From: Agrypnia vestita
Taxonomy: Eukaryota > Arthropoda > Insecta > Trichoptera > Phryganeidae
Direction: 5' to 3'
DNA length: 64,000 nt
Assembly: GCA_016648135.1 (NCBI GenBank)
Contig: JADDOH010010142.1
Coordinates: 1 to 64,000, forward strand
In this document: positions 11,989-23,539 of the stretch, in pieces
How positions within the stretch are numbered: position 1 is the stretch's first letter
Layout: each line of letters begins with the position of its first letter
The notes under the pieces: model-generated
The model's input: only the letters and a program-made list of their open reading frames with translations
The model's database searches: none
Told to the model about the DNA's origin: nothing
Made by a program: the position numbers and the translations under genes

Positions 11989-12704
11989 AGCGCTTGTTCA
12001 GACACAGCGGGAACCGTTCAGTTTCAGAATCGCGTTTCAAAACACGCGATTTGTGTCATCTGTTCACACAGCACAGGTTAATAAGCGATTTGTGCGCACG
12101 AAAATAAACGTCAGTTTGACACTTCTGGTGCCGTTCTCCATCTTTGAATATCAGAGATATATTCGCTCATTACTTTGTTAACGACGGCCGTGTTCCATGG
12201 CAAGACACACAATTATCATTCTGTCACTTCATTTTTGGTCAATAAATACCTACTTCTCTAAAATACTCTTTTTTTCCACCATTTCCAAATATCTCCACCA
12301 ACTCCTGCCAAGCTTGGTTCTTGGCATATTTGAGTAATCCTCACACTATTACAAGTCTTTTCTCCCATATTACAGGTCTTTTTTCCACTTCATCAATAAA
12401 AAATTCAGTGTCAAAGCGATCCATAACCATAGAAAAGAGAATATAATCCACGCGTGCTCCTGTTGTGACATGGAACCGTGCGGTGCCCGCAATGCGACTG
12501 AACGCTCTCAAGGCCCCATAGTAATAGGATCGTGCGGGCGCCGTGCGAGTCTATTTTCTAGCGGTTGGGTTGCGGGCACCGCAGCGGTTGATTAACCGCA
12601 CGGTTGTGTCTGAACGATCACATACAAACCTAGGTAAATGAGACCCGCACGGATCTCATGCGATTCTGAAACGGCACGGTTCCCGCTGTGTCTGAACAAG
12701 CGCT
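11989..12704. mobile_element. Non-autonomous TIR element, about 716 bp
   Basis: The ends are inverted copies: AGCGCTTGTTCAGACACAGC at 11989 and its complement ending at 12704. Similarity continues inward for about 40 bp (GGGAACCGT...CAGTTTCAGAATCG). The interior is GC-richer than its surroundings (12465-12600) and has no transposase. I could not find matching target duplications, so the superfamily is open; a hAT-like MITE is one possibility. Confidence 0.7.
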
Positions 12705-13540
12705 TAAAGATAAAGGAGGTTGAGTGATTACCTGTCTGCTTCTGATAATAGATACGAGCTGAAAGCGTTAAAACTAAACAGAATGGAAGAAATTGACAAA
12801 CAACTAGCACTAATTAACCATCCTGCTTGACAGAACCTTATCGAGCGCCTCTATTTACAGAGAAAAATTCAATAACGGAAAAGCAATAGAAAACGCCTGT
12901 AAAGAATTCTCGGATTCTAATTCTAAAGGCTAAAATAAGGCTGTGTTTGTTGGCAAAAAGCGTAGCATCAAAAAGCTCTTATTTTGATTAATACCTCGTA
13001 CTGTGAAGTTAAGCTTAATAGAATATGAGAGTGAAAAATCGGCCAATATTTTCGGAACAATATTAAAAAATATTACCATTTGCATTATCAGTCAGTATGT
13101 ATAAAATCGTTAATTGATAATAATTTTTTAGCCAGGTTCTTAGCACAATTTCTTCATTACACAGCCTTCAATTCCGTTCTCCAGAAGGACACAATTTATG
13201 AAATACATCCATCATGACTGGAGGGCAGTTTATAATTATTAAAATAAAATCAAGCCATGTCCTTAATCGCCACTGTCAATACGTCAATAAACACCACCAC
13301 CCTCTCGAAACCCCGTAAACCACTTGTTAGGTTAAATTATAGGTTTTCTCACAACTCTCCCTATTAGTTTAACTGTAAATGGTTACGGATATTTCATACG
13401 AACCGTATGTTTTTCCGAGAGACAATTCTCGACGTTTCGTTGAAGTCGTATTAGCTAATTGGGAAAACAATTTTTTTCTTTGAAGAAAATATTAGTTTTT
13501 TAGCAGGAATATTCGATGTAAGTGGTGGCCACGTGGAATA

Positions 13541-14068
13541 TACAGGGTTATTTGTAAAACATTAATAACCTCGCAGGACTATATTCCTGCTTTGATCATG
13601 AGTCGAAAGTGTTCAAGCTATTATGACCTAATATCAATAGTTATGGAGATACGCGACATCAAAGTTTGCATTTATTTTTTCAATATTTCTCACTTATTTT
13701 TTGTAAAACGTTGGACTTATATCGAATATGAAAAATTCATTCCCTTTAATACAAGTCAAATAAAAAAATAAAAACCTTCGAATTCCAATTTTAAAACATT
13801 CCAATTGGAATTTTTCAGGGTTTTTATCATTTTATTTAACTTGTATTGAAACAAATGAATTTATCGTAATCGATATGAGTTACTGTAATGATAGTCCAAC
13901 GTTTTACAAAAAATTGGTCAGAAATATTGAAAAAAAAATGCAAACTTTGATGTCGCATATCTTCATAACTATTGATATTAGGTCATAATAGCTTGAACAT
14001 TTTCGACTCATAATCAAGGCAGGAATATAGTCCTGCGAGGTTATTAATGTTTTACAAATAACCCTGTA
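13541..14068. mobile_element. Palindromic foldback MITE (ACAGGGT ends), 528 bp
   Basis: The two halves are near-perfect complements over about 240 bp each: 'TACAGGGTTATTTGTAAAAC' at 13541 mirrors 'GTTTTACAAATAACCCTGTA' ending at 14068. The flanks are TA-rich (ATA / TAT), consistent with TA target use. There is no coding capacity. Related single arms lie at 11690-11830, 21185-21350 and 34473-34890, so it belongs to a family amplified in this genome. Confidence 0.85.
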
Positions 14069-14979
14069 TATACTTTATATATAATAGATAAATTTAAAAA
14101 TTAGACCGACAAAGTGTCTTATAAGATGTTTTTCTGAAAGCTGATTATTTTAATTGAAAAAATGTAATTAATGAAAATTAAAACAAATATTTAAATTGTT
14201 AATTGCGTAAAATAAATAATAAATACAATGTTTCAAAACACAGATGAATGTACAATAATATAAATTTCCGAAACGTTTCTCCTTTGCTCTGTTTCAATAT
14301 TAACGCCCCAGGGCTCATTAAATCGTTTATTTTTATTTGCAGGACTCAGAACGGCTTCCCGGCGATCACGCTATCCAATAAACCGGTTGACCTGAAACAA
14401 TTCTCTGTGACCGAAGCCAGTTTTTCATAGGGTTTATTTATTTCAGCAGACACCATAGACTTCGAGGCCTTCATTTATTTGTTCTAAAAAGCGTTATAAA
14501 AAGTATTGTACACACAAAATATTTTTGTAAAATTGTGTTAAGGGACCTATCCCTCGATGGACAAGGATCCTTGTTCCTACGGAGAGGATATTGTGTCGCT
14601 GGAAGGAAGAGAGACTATTTATTGGAAGGGAATTCTTAACTTTAAACTTATAAAAAATATATGGAATACACAAAATCGACATATTATTTTCTTATTCGAA
14701 ATGTTTTGTGAATAAATTTTGTGAAAAAATTAATAAAAAAAAAGCACTTTGTGCAAGTATTTATTAAATAATATAAGATATTTAAATAGCAATAACTATT
14801 CATACAATTGAAGAAATAACTTTTAATTGTACTGTGAATGATGTCAGCGTGTTACACACACATATATTTCCGAAGCAAAAAATATAAGTTACTCACAGCG
14901 TTACAAGGTATTTTTAAAAGCTTTTATATTCTTAACATATTATATACTGTATTATTAGTTTTCTAATGTTAACTATTGT

Positions 14980-15760
14980 TGATAAGAGCAACGATATTTG
15001 ACAACTCTGTGCAACTATTAGCTTACGCTGATGATATCGACATAATTGCGAAAACTCCCTATGCTTTACGTAATGTCTTCATAAATCTTGAAAGTTCTGC
15101 CAAAAACATGGGTCTAATAGTAAACCTGCAGAAGACAAAATACATGGCCGTAGGATGCACCCAACAAATCCCAACTCTCTCGTGTGGAAGTCAAAATTTT
15201 GAAACGGTACCAAGATTTACATACCTAGGATCCCTGATAACAAGCAACAATAACACTACAGAGGAGATCCAGAAGCGCATAATGAGCGCAAATCGCTGCT
15301 TTTTCCGCCTACAAAAGCAGATAAAATCCAGACTGCTGTCCAGAAACACCAAGATATTAGTGTACAAAACGCTTATTAGGCCAGTGCTCACGTACCCAGC
15401 TGAGACGTGGGTACTAATTTAGAAGAATGAGCGTGCACTGGACGTTTTTGAAAGGAAAATTTTGAGGCGTATCTTCGGACCAGTTCTAGAAAATGGACTT
15501 TGTCGCAGACGTTACAACAATGAACTCTATACTCTGTTTAAAGAGCGAAACGTCACAAAATTTATAAAACTGGGAAGACTTCGGTGGCTGGGTCATGTGG
15601 AGAGAATGTCCGAGCATCAAGCACCTAAGTCCCTGCTGAACTCAAGGCCAATAGGGCGAAGGAGCTTAGGACGGCCAAAATTAAGATAGAGTGACAACGT
15701 CCAACATTGTGACAAGTGACAACATTGTAATGCGTTTCACTGTGAATATAGAAATACATT
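14980..15760 (+). pseudogene. RTE-like LINE reverse transcriptase, C-terminal part
   Basis: Frame 14976-15419 contains the RT catalytic box LLAYADDIDI (YADD at 15024-15035), then GLIVNLQKTKYM and FTYLGSLITSNN, followed by a fingers/thumb region ending TYPAETWVLI. A TAG at 15420 interrupts it. The same frame resumes with ERALDVFERKILRRIFGP and RLRWLGHVERMS, ending GRRSLGRPKLR and then a stop. These are hallmark RTE/'craniofacial development protein 2-like' LINE blocks. It is 5' truncated, since the palm N-terminus and endonuclease are absent. Only two stops and no obvious frameshift suggest moderate age. Confidence 0.88.
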
Positions 15761-16860
15761 TATATGTTTTTTTAAGTATTACATGTGTTTAGCTTCGTTA
15801 AAATTGTGTGACTTTTTTATTTTAAATTGAATAATAGGTAAAGGAAGTTGATTTTCAAGAATCTGGAGATATGATAATTCTCTAAAATCGTATTTGCGTA
15901 GTTTTATATGAACTTCAAATAAGTTTATCTAGTCTGTCTAGTAATGTATTGTTTACGCAGTTTGCCTCATAAATTAATATTCGCAATTAGAAATAAGATT
16001 TGGAATAATAAAATCGATAATACGAATTGAAATCGTTCTTTAAATCGATAATAATATCGATCTCTTCTGTGTCCCTTTATAAAAAAATAGCTAAAGAGTT
16101 ATTCCATGTGAAATCACCTAATACTAAAATAAATGGTTGGTTGGCCATCTCAGATATTTTTATTATTTGCCATGGGTAACCCCATTACTCTGAAGCTCAA
16201 AACAATTTTTATTAATTATATAAATAACGACACTACAAAATCATTTTGCTATCTTTGGAGAAATTTTTATTTTATTTTTATCTGCCCCCATCTTGGATCT
16301 AGGCTTAATTTTCTTCCCGGCGACAGGCAAAAACATGACCTTGCACAGGTATTGAAAAAAAATATTTTTCTCCTCACATAAAAGATACAAGAATTTTGTT
16401 TTCACTTACATAAAGAAGACACAATAGGATTTCGTAAAATGTATAGAAATGATAGAAAACTATATATAAACCATAAATTAAACGCCCTTGAGGTAATATG
16501 CCGAATTCGGGAGCATGATCACAGTTTTTGATGACCTTTTAAGGTGACTACGATTACAATACAACTAATTACATTTTACCTGATTATCCCGGATGTAGAA
16601 ATCAAGCGTTGTTTACCCGAATACTCAATTTTTTTTAAACCTACTGGTCGCGCCAGTATCCATATATATATTTATAATATGTACATTGAACGCCTGGGCA
16701 TGGGAGGGGTAGGCAAATTCTCTACCTGTTATTCTCTCCGATGCGCCGACCGATCAGAGCCGTACTTAGGTTCAAATTCGACCACCGCTTGCACCATATA
16801 AAAACAACAACAACTGTCATTGAACGATCTCTCCGCCGCTTCTGTTATCAAACGGCAATA
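15761..16860. other. No gene seen
   Basis: AT-rich DNA with only short unconvincing open frames. A short TAAA microsatellite at about 16860-16883 immediately precedes the PLE fragment and may be its insertion site or the tail of another LINE. Confidence 0.4.
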
Positions 16861-16883
16861 AAGGAATAAATAAATAAATAAAT

Positions 16884-17215
16884 CAAGAATAAAAGAACAC
16901 CGCCGTTGCCTAAAAAATAACAATTTCTCCGAATTTTCCAATCACATAATAATTACTAATCATTCCTTCGTCAATCATAAATTAAAGCTACTCCACTCGA
17001 TTCCTCAAAGAGGATGGACAATAAATAATTTGGAAACCATAGAAATCATTAAAAATCTAAAATCTGAAAACAAATTTACGAATAATATCACATTTCAATC
17101 CACTTCACCAATCCTAGAGCTCTTCCCGTTAACCTTCTCCTCCCCAGCAACCCACCGGCGGCTCCCTAACCCGCCCGAATATATTGATAATTTTTGTATT
17201 TTAGTTAGTTTTTAA
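16884..17215 (+). pseudogene. Penelope-like element C-terminal remnant, open frame
   Basis: One uninterrupted frame of about 110 codons reads RIKEHRRCLKNNNFSEFSNH and on through FVNHKLKLLHS, then NNLETIEIIKNLKSENKF, to TAA at 17213-17215. It matches the same family as 651-960 and begins in the GIY-YIG nuclease just after its catalytic region. The absence of stops marks it as younger than the first copy. It is 5' truncated directly at a TAAA microsatellite, and its 3' side carries the hammerhead-like motif at 17222. Confidence 0.72.
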
Positions 17216-17221
17216 CTACAC

Positions 17222-17250
17222 CTGATGATGAGAGGGACTGCTCTCGAAAC
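17222..17250 (+). ncRNA. Hammerhead-ribozyme-like motif (PLE family 1)
   Basis: CTGATGA (17222-17228), U, stem II GAGAG (17230-17234) paired with CTCTC (17241-17245), then GAAAC (17246-17250). It starts seven bases after the PLE stop codon. The core matches the hammerhead consensus apart from one extra base before stem II. The cleavage-site strand and stem I/III pairing could not be settled by eye. Confidence 0.68.
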
Positions 17251-17311
17251 TATAACAATAATTAAAACTCATATCGTGTGTGTATTACAAAGTGAAAATA
17301 AAACAAGATAC

Positions 17312-17395
17312 CTGATGATTGACTCCGCAATGGAATCCGAAACATCGGCCAGAAAGGTCGTAATAACACGACATAATAAGCCAGAAGATGAAAAT
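17312..17395 (+). ncRNA. Second hammerhead-like motif plus PLE family-2 3' block
   Basis: CTGATGA (17312-17318), stem with GACTCC / GGAATC, GAAAC (17339-17343), then ATCGGCCAGAAAGGTCGTAA and ACACGACATAATA. This is the family-2 motif seen at 7151-7182, only about 60 bp after the family-1 motif. Two PLE 3' ends therefore lie nearly back to back in the same orientation. Confidence 0.62.
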
Positions 17396-18052
17396 AAAAC
17401 ATATTTCAAATTTAAATGTTGCACAACGAAGTAACCGCAAAATCGTTCTATGAAAACTTTTAAAATTATATTAAAAACGCGCAATATTTTAAAAGAGTTA
17501 AATAAAAACTTGACCCGGGATCTTAATTTAACATCATTTCCGTCTCAAAGTTCCGTGGTTTCAATAATTCAAGACGATGAATTGGCCTCATTAAAATTTT
17601 AATGTTTTTTTTTTAATAAAAAATACCAGTCTTTTAATATTTTTAAACTCGATCGTATCAGAGTTTCACGTGCACGTGAATCAACACACAACTTCTTGTC
17701 TCTTTTACGATTTTCACAACTTTTGTGCATCTTGGAAGGTTGTGTAATATATACTCGTTCACTGATGATGAAGAAGGAGGCGCAGAGAAGTTCTCATCGT
17801 CTCCCTAATTAAAAGGTGAAAACATCACTGCCAACGATTATCGCGCAATATTTTATTTTAAACGATCTAATTATTTGCGCCTGTAAATTTCGAAAATAGA
17901 TTCACTGGAAAAGCAACTTGTTTTCGAATCCGCGGCAAATGAAGCGTGAACTCCTCAACTCTCTGGATCCGGCCGGGTTGAAATAGACGAAAGTACTAAA
18001 AATTAATGCGCCAATTTTAAAATTTAACGATGCATTCGCTGGAGCTCTCAAA

Positions 18053-18731
18053 TTAGCGAAGAGAAAAACTACATTTCAAAATAAAGACTACAACACACAC
18101 ACGTTCACCAGTTTGAAGACTACAATGTGTACACTACAATTGCAGTAAAAATACACGAAGTGAAGTGATTGTGGTACTACGAAATTGTAGTACTAATGAA
18201 GTGAAGTAATAAAGTAATTGTAGTATTAATGAACTGAAGTAATGAAGTAATTGTAGTACTAATGAAGTGAAGTAATGAAGTATTTGTAGTATTAATGAAG
18301 TGAAGTTATGAAATGAAGTAATTGTACTACAAAATTGTAGTACTAGTGAACTAATTATATTTTTACCCAAATAAAAATATTTGGCGAGCTAAAAAAAGGT
18401 CACCAATGGGGGTGGGGTTTGAGTTTCCAAAGATTTCTTCAATCGATGCCAAAAATTTCTTCATTTATCTACATCAACTTGCCAAAAATTTCACCTAAAA
18501 AATGAACTATTTGAAGTATGTGCTCGTACTTTCGATAACTTTGAAGTGTGTACTTTGTAGTGTTCGCTTTGAAATGAAGTGTACTATTTGAAGTATATAC
18601 TTTCAATAACTTTTAAGTGTGTGTAGTTTGTAGTGTGCACTACACTTCTAAACGTGTGAAGTGTGAAGTCTGCACTTCAATATAATGTAGTAGTACATTA
18701 TAGTAGTGAGTACAGAGCGGACCTATCACTA
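18053..18731 (+). mobile_element. Non-autonomous element with GAAGTGAAGTAAT array
   Basis: It begins near AGCGAAGAGAAAAACTACAT and ends GCGGACCTATCACTA. An inverted relative occupies 46742-47340, starting TAGTGATGGGTCCGCTCTG. The centre (18150-18350) is a degenerate array of GAAGTGAAGTAATGAAGTA-type units; the outer parts are made of CACTACA/TGTAGTG words. The TAGTGATGGG terminus resembles hAT-type TIRs, but the opposite end does not mirror it. Confidence 0.65.
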
Positions 18732-18902
18732 TCTCAAATGAAACACGGCTTAGTAATTTTCTAAGCACTTTACTCTACAACGGTATGTATGTTACGGAAT
18801 AAAACCGATTATATTATGTATCAAAGTTTTATTTATATTGAAACAATTGATTTTCAGGCGTATTCTAGTAGATTTGTAATAATTCGAAAGAATATCTTTC
18901 TT

Positions 18903-19084
18903 TTTTTTTAAACAGAGATGCGAACACGGAGTACGTGTCAACGCAATATTCTTACTATTTTCAAACTAAGCTAAACGATATGCTATGAAAATAGGACAAA
19001 CTTGCTGGTCTAGAATGAGATTCGAACCCGCGAACTTTGGATCACGAGGCGGATGTCCTAACCACAAGACCAACACTCTTACTA
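18903..19084 (-). mobile_element. tRNA-derived SINE
   Basis: On the minus strand the head has a tRNA-like A box (GGTCTTGTGGTTAGGAC) and a near-consensus B box GGTTCGAATCT (complement near 19020-19030). A unique body follows, with an oligo-A tail seen as T9 at about 18904-18912. It sits inside a copy of the dispersed repeat also seen at 3400-3735. No intact cloverleaf is evident, so it is not a working tRNA gene. Confidence 0.7.
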
Positions 19085-19189
19085 CGTTAAAATGAATATT
19101 TAAAAAAAAACTCCACTTTAAAAAATAAAATATAGCGGTGTCATTACTAGTTACGAAAGCTGTGTGTGTTACATACTTACCACATTTTT

Positions 19190-19350
19190 AAATCTATTAA
19201 TTATGCTGAGATCAGCTTTACACCCATTCCTAATACAATCTTCATTCATTACTCTATCATAAATGGATTTGTGACACATACGTCTGAGGGATCTCATCTC
19301 CACTGCATTCAATGTTAATGAGATAAAAATCAACAGATGTCTCTAGCGGA
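19190..19350 (-). pseudogene. RTE-like LINE C-terminal fragment
   Basis: The minus frame reads NAVEMRSLRRMCHKSIYDRV and then CIRNGCKADLSIIN. This is the post-RT block (A-VEMR-LR-hCG) of RTE-like LINEs. A related copy is at 43545-43685. Confidence 0.7.
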
Positions 19351-19474
19351 GATCATACATATATGAAAGGTTCTTGATTCGGACATATATTAAACTTTCA
19401 AAAATTGATTGTGTGGATGTTCTTTCGATGGAATTGTTGAACGTTGCATTGTGTAGAGTGATCACTTAAGCCAG

Positions 19475-19562
19475 CTCATACAGTTGTATGTCAGGACAGA
19501 AGAGTTTGGCGCTCTCCTCTCTGCCTACCCCCACGGGGAAACGGCGTGATGGTAAGTAAGTA
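19475..19562 (+). mobile_element. RTE-like LINE 3' terminus with GTAA tail
   Basis: 'GTATGTCAGGACAGAAGAGT' leads through CTGCCTACCCCCACGGGG to ACGGCGTGATGGTAAGTAAG. The same terminus occurs at 36180-36275 and 43765-43855 and, more decayed, at 23590-23660. Confidence 0.7.
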
Positions 19563-20089
19563 CATAATATTATAATATGACTGTAACGATTATATAAACC
19601 TCGAGCATTTTTAATCAAAAGTATGATAGTGATTTTTCATATACAAAATTTGTAATGATAGAATGACAAAATACTTAAATAAGATTATTTGAAATCCAGA
19701 TATTCATGGCAAGAGTACAAGAAATTACATAAATGAAAAACAAATAAGAAATGCATCTAAATAGAAAGAAAGCGAATACAGAAAACTGTTTACAGAACTA
19801 AATAAATATATAATCTACCAGAGAACGTAAAAAAATCAAAGAAAATCAAGAAGGATGCTGACATCACAACATAAAAGAAAAAAATAAAGAAAAGAAGATA
19901 AAACACCCATAAGTAGTAGTAGAAGTACTCTTTTTACACGTTTTTTTGTACGGCTTGCTTTGGAACGTTTCATACCGTGTAAAAAAAGAGTTGGGTGTAT
20001 TACGTAATAAGTTAATATGAATGGTTAACACTAGTTAATCTTTATTTAGTTGGTTTGCAGTGCATGTTTAACTGAATAAAGAGGTATAA

Positions 20090-20670
20090 AAAAACTAACC
20101 CATAAAAACCAAGTTTTTATTATACTCCCTTTCTTTGTAAAGTATAACAAAATTTAAGACGAATTAAAACATATAACATAACACTAAACTTACAGTAATT
20201 TAATATATTTCTAAAATGTCAAATGTTTTGAGCTTAGATATGACACTTCATGCTTTGAAGATTAAATTCTAAAAACGTTTGTCAGTCAATTTAATCAAGA
20301 TTTTGATATATTTGTGACTTTGCTCTCATCCGTGAAACAATTGTCATAAATTTTCGAAATTCGTAGTGAAGTACCTATTACATGTACCGACGGAGTAATT
20401 CAAATTTTAAATATTCCGTGACGTCGTCAGGCCTGTTGGTAGTAATCGAACATTTGCATGTTTTCCAATTTTTAAAAATGACTTAAATTTAATAAAAATC
20501 AAAATTATACTATAATTATTTTTTTTTTAAAGAAAATTTAATAGATCTTCTCGATCGTCGCCGCGAGTCTGCTTGCAAAGTTTCAGCTCGATTGGATCAC
20601 GGGAAAAGGGTTAAATATCGATCCAAAGTTTTTTCAAAGCAGACGCCACGAGTTGAAAGAAAGGTAGTAA
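20090..20670. repeat. Dispersed repeat (reverse copy of 3745-4380) within TIR-like ends
   Basis: Starts CCAAGTTTTTATTATACTCC (20109) with CTCCCTTTCTTT and ends AAAGAAAGGTAGTAATA (20657-20672), so the two ends are inverted. The interior 20160-20430 is the reverse complement of 3750-4140, and 20575-20660 carries the CAGCTCGATTGGATCACG block. No transposase frame. Confidence 0.55.
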
Positions 20671-21184
20671 TAACAATAATCATCACCTTTACCTACGTCA
20701 TGTACAGAAATAATCTAAAACAATATCCAACCTTCGCAGGGATTCAGCGAAATCAAATGTGCGTCCAGATCGGATGCTGGGATCGGATCTTCAGGCGTTA
20801 AAGTATTGGCAGACAATCCCGGGAAGATTCCAACTCCGTTCATTGAGAGTCGGCCGTGCATAAGGCGAGACGAGAACTATTATTACGCGTCGTCATGGCA
20901 ACGCTTCGCAGTTGCGCTAAGGAGATAAAACTCAATAGTGTATCTCACTTTATTGTTGAGAAGCCGTTTCAAACTACGCAATAAATATTCTACGCTAAGG
21001 ACCTGATTAAGAACTTTGCTCATTACACTTCCGACAATGCAGACCACTTTGTAAAAAAAGACCATTCGGCCAACGATAAAATATTTCCAACAAAACTGAC
21101 AGATTGAATAGAAAGATAAAAATAAAGTATCTATCGGATGAATACTTCGTTAATTTTTATTTTTATTTTACTTGTGTAAAAGCG

Positions 21185-21350
21185 TACGAATTTTCAATAT
21201 TCGATGTAAGTTACTTTAATTATGGTCCATCGCTTTATAGAAGATAAAAAGTGCAATCTTTGAAGTCGCTTATTGATATTAGGATATTGTTGATTGAAAA
21301 TTTCCAATTCATAGTTTAGACAGGAATTTACCTGTAAAATATTGTGGAAT
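21185..21350. repeat. Partial arm of the ACAGGGT foldback family
   Basis: Diverged copy of the arm sequence (TCGATGTAAGTTACTTTAAT...GACAGGAATTTACCTGTAAA). No second arm. Confidence 0.45.
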
Positions 21351-21649
21351 AGCTTCGTTACGCCCAGTTTTACTGAGTAATCTTTTATTTACGATGCGCC
21401 ATTGTCTCAATTCATTAAATTTCTCACTGCAGCCAAAGTGAGTATTGAAATAAGAATGATGGTCCAAAATACGGTGGCGGATCGACATCATGATTGCACA
21501 TTCTTCTGATTATCAGAAGATAATTAACAAAAAAACTAAGCCAATGTAGTTCACGGAAAAGGGATAAATATAACCATAATTAAATTATTACTTTTTTTAT
21601 AATATATATTTTATATAAATTAAATTAAATTTTAATAACTATCATTAAT

Positions 21650-22175
21650 TGAAAAACAAGTGGTTCAAATCCTCCTCCGCTTGTCCACACTCACAGATTG
21701 GGGAGTTCAGAACATGAATCTTTGCAAGGTGTAAGCGGACAGATCAATGACCCAGACGCATTCGGAAAACCATTGAAGTCTCCCTCTTGCTCAATCTGAT
21801 CCTGTGAAACCAGGCTCGAGATGGAATGAGTGGCTGAACAGCGGCGTAGTGTCGACCTTTTGACATTTTAGTGAGGTCCCAATGAGACTGCCACTGAAGT
21901 GCGGCATCGTTTCTTGTAATATTGAGAACATCGCTCACTGGAATAGTGGAAAATGTGACATCTCCCTGTGAGAGTGCATTTTTAGCCAGAGAGTCTACCT
22001 TTTCATTACCAGGGATGCCTACGTGACTCGGAATCCAAGCCAAAACACGGTACTCCCTACTCCAGGATCTTGCAGATCTTAATGTCCCTTTCCCTAGAAA
22101 TATCCAGCTCTTGCTCACAGACTGCCGACGGGAAGTATTGAAGGTTTTACTACGATTCTTAGAGAGTAATTGCAT
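21650..22175 (-). pseudogene. LINE RNase H domain and C-terminal zinc-knuckle-like tail
   Basis: The minus frame from 22175 contains REYRVLAWIPSHVGIPGNEK and VDSLAKNAL, the signature of the RNase H domain carried by jockey/I-group non-LTR retrotransposons. It continues to FRMRLGH, where a TGA at about 21741 interrupts, then resumes with LAKIHVLNSPICECGQAEED and LNHLFF, the usual Cys-rich terminus. The domain's first catalytic residues should lie upstream of 22175, where similarity fades, so this is an internal/3' fragment. It is unrelated to the RTE-like LINEs of this window, which lack RNase H. Confidence 0.85.
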
Positions 22176-22312
22176 TGAGCTGTAATGTTTATGTCGATGA
22201 CCTATGGACTAGTTTTTGGCAATAACATCCTCTTACTGGATGACAAGCCATTAAATTTAAAAAAACTATCATTAATGAAATTTAAAATGAATTAAATTTA
22301 CATAAATATTAT

Positions 22313-23117
22313 TATTAGTGAAATTTAGAATAAATAAAATTTTAATAAAAATTATTATTAAGTCCTGCGGGTTAACTATTTTTAGTGTGATAGCTGTTTC
22401 GGCTTGCAAGGCCACTATCTAACAGTGGATGTACCACGCATAATCGACTTATTTATAAAATTTTAAGTTACCCCTTCCTCTTTAAAGTAATTATATATTT
22501 TTGGGGAAACCCTGTGTAACCAACACCTTTACACATAGAAACAAAAGGTTGTAGAATGAATTTACACATAGAAACAAAAGGTTTAAGAATGAATTTACTC
22601 GAGCAACTGGAAATATATAAATGTACAAACGATCGAAACATAAAATTTTTAAAAATGATATTCTCTCCACTTCTTAATATGTTTAAAAAACCCAAAATCA
22701 AGGCCATAAATTAAAATAATATTTATAAATAACAACGAAATAGAATCACTTACAGAAAACGGGTAATTTTGATAACTAAGCTAAGCAACTAAGCTAACTA
22801 ACGAAGCAACTAAACTAACTAACTAAGCATAACATAGAATTTTGTAAACCGAAGCACCTTTAATGATAAGTGCCCGGGAAAAAACGAACATTAATTAATT
22901 AATTAATTAATTGGCTTCACCAAAAATATCTAATTACTCTGAAGGGGAAGGGGTAACTTAAGATTTTATAAATAAGTCGATTACACGTGGTGTATCCACT
23001 GTTTGATAATGGCCTTGTAAGCCGAGACAGCTGTCACACTAAAAATAGTTAACCCGCAAAACTTAATAATAATATTTATTAAAATATAATTTATTTTAAA
23101 TTTCGCTAAAAATAAAT
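22313..23117. mobile_element. Inverted-repeat element with GAAAC motif, about 800 bp
   Basis: Arms 22313-22492 and 22930-23117 are diverged complements. Each contains CCACTGTT-GATA-TGGCCTTG-AAGCCGA-ACAGCT, with the motif GGCCTTGCAAGCCGAAACAG on the minus strand of the left arm. The core resembles a decayed hammerhead (CTGTTAGA in place of CTGATGA). The centre has a 30-bp duplication (TTTACACATAGAAACAAAAGG at 22529 and 22561) and a TTAA microsatellite at 22891-22914. Confidence 0.6.
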
Positions 23118-23539
23118 ATGGAGTTCTACAAATTAAACACAAAACCATAAATAAATTACTACGCCCAGTAATGGATTAAAAAATAAAATATTGACTATCA
23201 GGAATCCATAAAAATAATGACTAAATGAGTAACAAAAATAATTATCATTTCTGCAATTTTCTTTCCGCGCCCTTCGCAGGCAAAATAGTGATTCGGGCAC
23301 AAGCAGCGAAATGCTCAAAACACTAAAAATAGAATAGTGAATAGGATCAAAGGGGGCGCTTAGGTGGTTGTCTTGTGTGAGCGAATGAATGAAGAGACAA
23401 TAATAAAAATATATATAACGCAAGTGTCGATGGCATCAAAAATAACAAGTTTTTTTTTTATACATTGTGTATGAAAATTTTTGATTTAAATGTTAAATAA
23501 ACGCCGATTCCTTGTCAATGAAACTGAAACTAACGGTCC

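Noticed and set aside
19008..19082. Functional tRNA gene on the minus strand
   Set aside because: A and B boxes are present, but the acceptor and anticodon stems do not close, and an oligo-A tail follows. It fits a SINE.
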